From NCBI GenBank assembly GCA_904502185.1, contig CAJGDX010000011.1, positions 1-36,690 on the forward strand: a stretch of DNA of 36,690 nucleotides. Reading direction: 5' to 3'. Shown piece by piece: positions 34,984 to 36,690 of the stretch (the first letter of the stretch is position 1; each line of letters starts with the position of its first letter). This DNA is from an uncultured Bacteroidaceae bacterium (GTDB lineage Bacteria > Bacteroidota > Bacteroidia > Bacteroidales > Bacteroidaceae). The notes below the pieces were generated by a model, which saw nothing but the letters and a program-made list of their open reading frames with translations, searched no databases and was not told where the DNA came from. A program made the translations under genes and the position numbers.

Positions 34984-36258
34984 ATGAAACTATTTCATCG
35001 AGTAATACTTACCCTGTCGCTGGGACTGCTGCCGGTGATGGCGCTGTGGTCGGTGCTGTTCTACTATGGAATGGTAAACGAGATTAACGACGAAGCCGAC
35101 GACACCCTTGGCGATTATGCACAGCTTGTAATGCGCCGCGTCCTTGCCGGACAGCCTTTGCCTGCCCCCAACAATGGTTCGAACAACAGCTACTCGATAA
35201 CCCCCGTCGACGAAGATTATATGCTGCGCTACCCTCCCATAAAGTACTACGACGAAATGGTCTACATTCCCGAAAAGGAGGAGACAGAGCCGGCACGAGT
35301 ACTGAGAACCTTCTTCTGCGACGCCGAAGGGCAGCACTACGAAATACAGGTGGCAACCCCCACATTCGAACGTGCCGACCTGCTGGAGACCATCGCATGG
35401 AACATGGCACTGCTCTATCTGGTACTGATGCTGACAATTTTCATCGTTGTCTCGCTCGTCTACTATTTCAACATGCGACCGCTCTACCGCCTGTTGCAGT
35501 GGCTCGACAGCTATATACCCGGAACAAAAAAGGTAGAAGTGCCCACAGATACATCGGTGGTTGAGTTCCGCAAACTGAGCGAAGCGGCACAAAGGGCAAT
35601 GAACCGTACCGAGCAACTCTTCGAACAGCAGAAACAGTTCATCGGCAATGCCTCGCACGAGCTTCAGACACCGCTTGCCATACTGGGCAACCGCCTCGAA
35701 TGGCTCGTCAACACCACCTCGCCCAGCGAGCAGCAACTTGCCGAAATGCTGAAAATGCGACAATCGCTCGCACGCCTTGTACGACTGAACAAGACTCTGC
35801 TGCTGCTCTCAAAGATAGAGAACGGACAGTTCCCCGAATCGTCAGATGTGGACATTGCAGCCATCGTACGCGACAATATTGAAATCTACAGCGAGATATA
35901 CGAAGAGCGCGGAATAACAGAGAAGGTTGAACTGCCCGAAACGTACATCGTGCACATGAATGAATCGCTAACATCGACACTCATAAACAATCTGCTGAAA
36001 AACAGCTACCTGCACAACATAGAGGGCGGAACGGTGAAGGTCAGCATTCATGGCGACACCCTGACGGTTGCCAACAGCGGCACCGAAGCCCTTGACCCCT
36101 CGCTCATTTTCGAACGCTTCTATCACAAGGGTGGCAGCGACAGCACCGGACTGGGGCTTGCACTTGTCAGCTCCATCGCCCGCAACTATAACCTGACAGT
36201 CGCATACAGTTTCACCGACAGCATGCACACATTCAGCATACGATTCAACAGCAAGTAA
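34984..36258 (+). CDS. Membrane sensor histidine kinase
   Basis: 424 residues. Two membrane helices (about 8-30 and 138-162) enclose a periplasmic sensor region of about 105 residues with several Tyr and acidic residues and no known domain. A HAMP-like linker leads to the HisKA domain with His225 in GNASHELQTPLA. The ATP-binding domain has an N-box (INNLLKNS, about 334-341), a reduced G1 (ANSGTEAL) and G2 STGLGLALV (about 387-395); the short lid is usual in Bacteroidetes kinases. It forms a two-component pair with the regulator upstream. Confidence 0.94.
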   Translation: MKLFHRVILTLSLGLLPVMALWSVLFYYGMVNEINDEADDTLGDYAQLVMRRVLAGQPLPAPNNGSNNSYSITPVDEDYMLRYPPIKYYDEMVYIPEKEETEPARVLRTFFCDAEGQHYEIQVATPTFERADLLETIAWNMALLYLVLMLTIFIVVSLVYYFNMRPLYRLLQWLDSYIPGTKKVEVPTDTSVVEFRKLSEAAQRAMNRTEQLFEQQKQFIGNASHELQTPLAILGNRLEWLVNTTSPSEQQLAEMLKMRQSLARLVRLNKTLLLLSKIENGQFPESSDVDIAAIVRDNIEIYSEIYEERGITEKVELPETYIVHMNESLTSTLINNLLKNSYLHNIEGGTVKVSIHGDTLTVANSGTEALDPSLIFERFYHKGGSDSTGLGLALVSSIARNYNLTVAYSFTDSMHTFSIRFNSK

Positions 36259-36287
36259 CATTATTTATATATAACCCACTAAAAAAG

Positions 36288-36542
36288 ATGAAAAACATAG
36301 TATACAGAACCAGTGGCACCTGTTCACAGTTTATCGAAGTGACAGGCGAGGATGGAAAAATAGTAGACGTAACCTTCTACGGTGGCTGCAACGGCAACCT
36401 TCAGGGCATAAGCAAATTGGTAAAAGGAATGAAATACGAGGATGTAATTGCCCGCCTCAACAACATCAGTTGCAACGGCAAACCCACCTCGTGCCCCGAC
36501 CAGTTGTGCCGCGCCATTGAGCAGTTGATGCAGAGCGAATAA
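36288..36542 (+). CDS. Small TSCPD-domain protein (TIGR03905 type)
   Basis: 84 residues with the TSCPD motif (residues 68-72) and five Cys in all (12, 34, 62, 69, 74). It looks like the stand-alone family modelled as TIGR03905, whose Cys pattern also occurs at the end of B12-dependent ribonucleotide reductases and may bind metal. The GGCNGNLQGI stretch near residue 32 is typical. Function is unknown. It starts 29 bases after the kinase stop, so it may be co-transcribed with the two-component genes. Confidence 0.88.
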   Translation: MKNIVYRTSGTCSQFIEVTGEDGKIVDVTFYGGCNGNLQGISKLVKGMKYEDVIARLNNISCNGKPTSCPDQLCRAIEQLMQSE

Positions 36543-36556
36543 ATTTTTACAAATGT

Positions 36557-36590
36557 GGCAGTCTGAACCTTGTACAATGTTCAGACTGCC
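36557..36590. terminator. Bidirectional hairpin between convergent genes
   Basis: A perfect 12-bp inverted repeat (36557-36568 with 36579-36590), with a further TTG/CAA pairing inside the loop, separates the plus-strand TSCPD gene from the minus-strand gene entering at the right edge. T-runs are weak on both sides, but the position between two stop codons supports a shared terminator. Confidence 0.75.
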
Positions 36591-36594
36591 ATTA

Positions 36595-36690
36595 TTAATC
36601 AAACAGTTCTTTAAGAACTTCGGCAGACTTCAATTCCGGAAAATCGGGAATATGCAGGCGATAGTAGCGTTGCAGGAAATCGAGAATCTC
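36595..36690 (-). CDS. recO: C-terminal end of probable DNA repair protein RecO (partial)
   Basis: The last 31 codons of a minus-strand gene that continues past the window. The peptide reads LQRYYRLHIPDFPELKSAEV in its centre and ends KELFD. This resembles the C-terminus of Bacteroidetes RecO proteins (YYRLH-P-F-ELKS-EVL-ELF), which load RecA together with RecR. The call rests on this short match from memory. Confidence 0.6.
   Translation of the reverse strand, partial: EILDFLQRYYRLHIPDFPELKSAEVLKELFD

Overview
The window reads as chromosomal DNA of a Bacteroidales bacterium (Bacteroides/Prevotella/Muribaculaceae type; genus not determinable from this alone). The signs are: promoters of the Bacteroidetes form (TAnnTTTG at -7 with a TTG-like -33 box), the Bacteroidetes-restricted families DUF5020 and DUF4290, secreted proteins ending in a type IX secretion-like C-terminal tail, weak or absent Shine-Dalgarno sites, and the typical Bacteroidales gene orders yicC-gmk-nadD and tsaB-DUF4290-murA-rimM-M23-dxr-rseP. 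No tRNA, rRNA, insertion sequence, phage gene or CRISPR array was seen.

Left part (1-10880, mostly minus strand). Two paralogous secreted proteins of about 1,190 residues (3699-106 and 10433-6885) flank a two-gene purine uptake operon: a DUF5020 outer-membrane channel-like protein and an NCS2/AzgA-type purine permease. The intergenic gaps here are long (about 450-640 bases). They hold promoters, terminators, a structured sequence around 6440-6700 that does not look like coding DNA, and a possible 12-codon mini-ORF at 10741.

Middle part, minus strand (10884-21751). A long run of housekeeping genes is transcribed as yicC, gmk, nadD, a secreted MORN-repeat protein, mfd, dxs, trkA, trkH. A good internal promoter in front of dxs suggests that dxs-trkA-trkH is also transcribed separately. 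trkA and trkH overlap by 4 bases and encode the two halves of a Trk potassium uptake system.

Middle part, plus strand (22042-31480). Divergent from yicC runs tsaB, DUF4290, murA, rimM, an M23-type membrane protein, dxr, rseP, a lipoprotein serpin and an alkaline phosphatase, closed by a strong terminator at 31441. The theme is envelope and translation maintenance plus the MEP isoprenoid pathway (dxr here, dxs in the opposite operon). Two proteins carry notable active-site changes. MurA has Asp instead of the fosfomycin-reactive Cys. The M23 protein keeps the zinc ligands but has lost both catalytic His positions.

Right part (31613-36690). RNase R, a RhaM-type mutarotase with no sugar pathway beside it, an OmpR-type response regulator and its histidine kinase, and a small TSCPD-domain protein on the plus strand. 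After an inverted repeat, the C-terminal end of what looks like recO enters on the minus strand.

No clearly new multi-gene system was found. The best leads are the giant paralogue pair, the apparently inactive M23 protein, the MurA substitution and the structured intergenic element.
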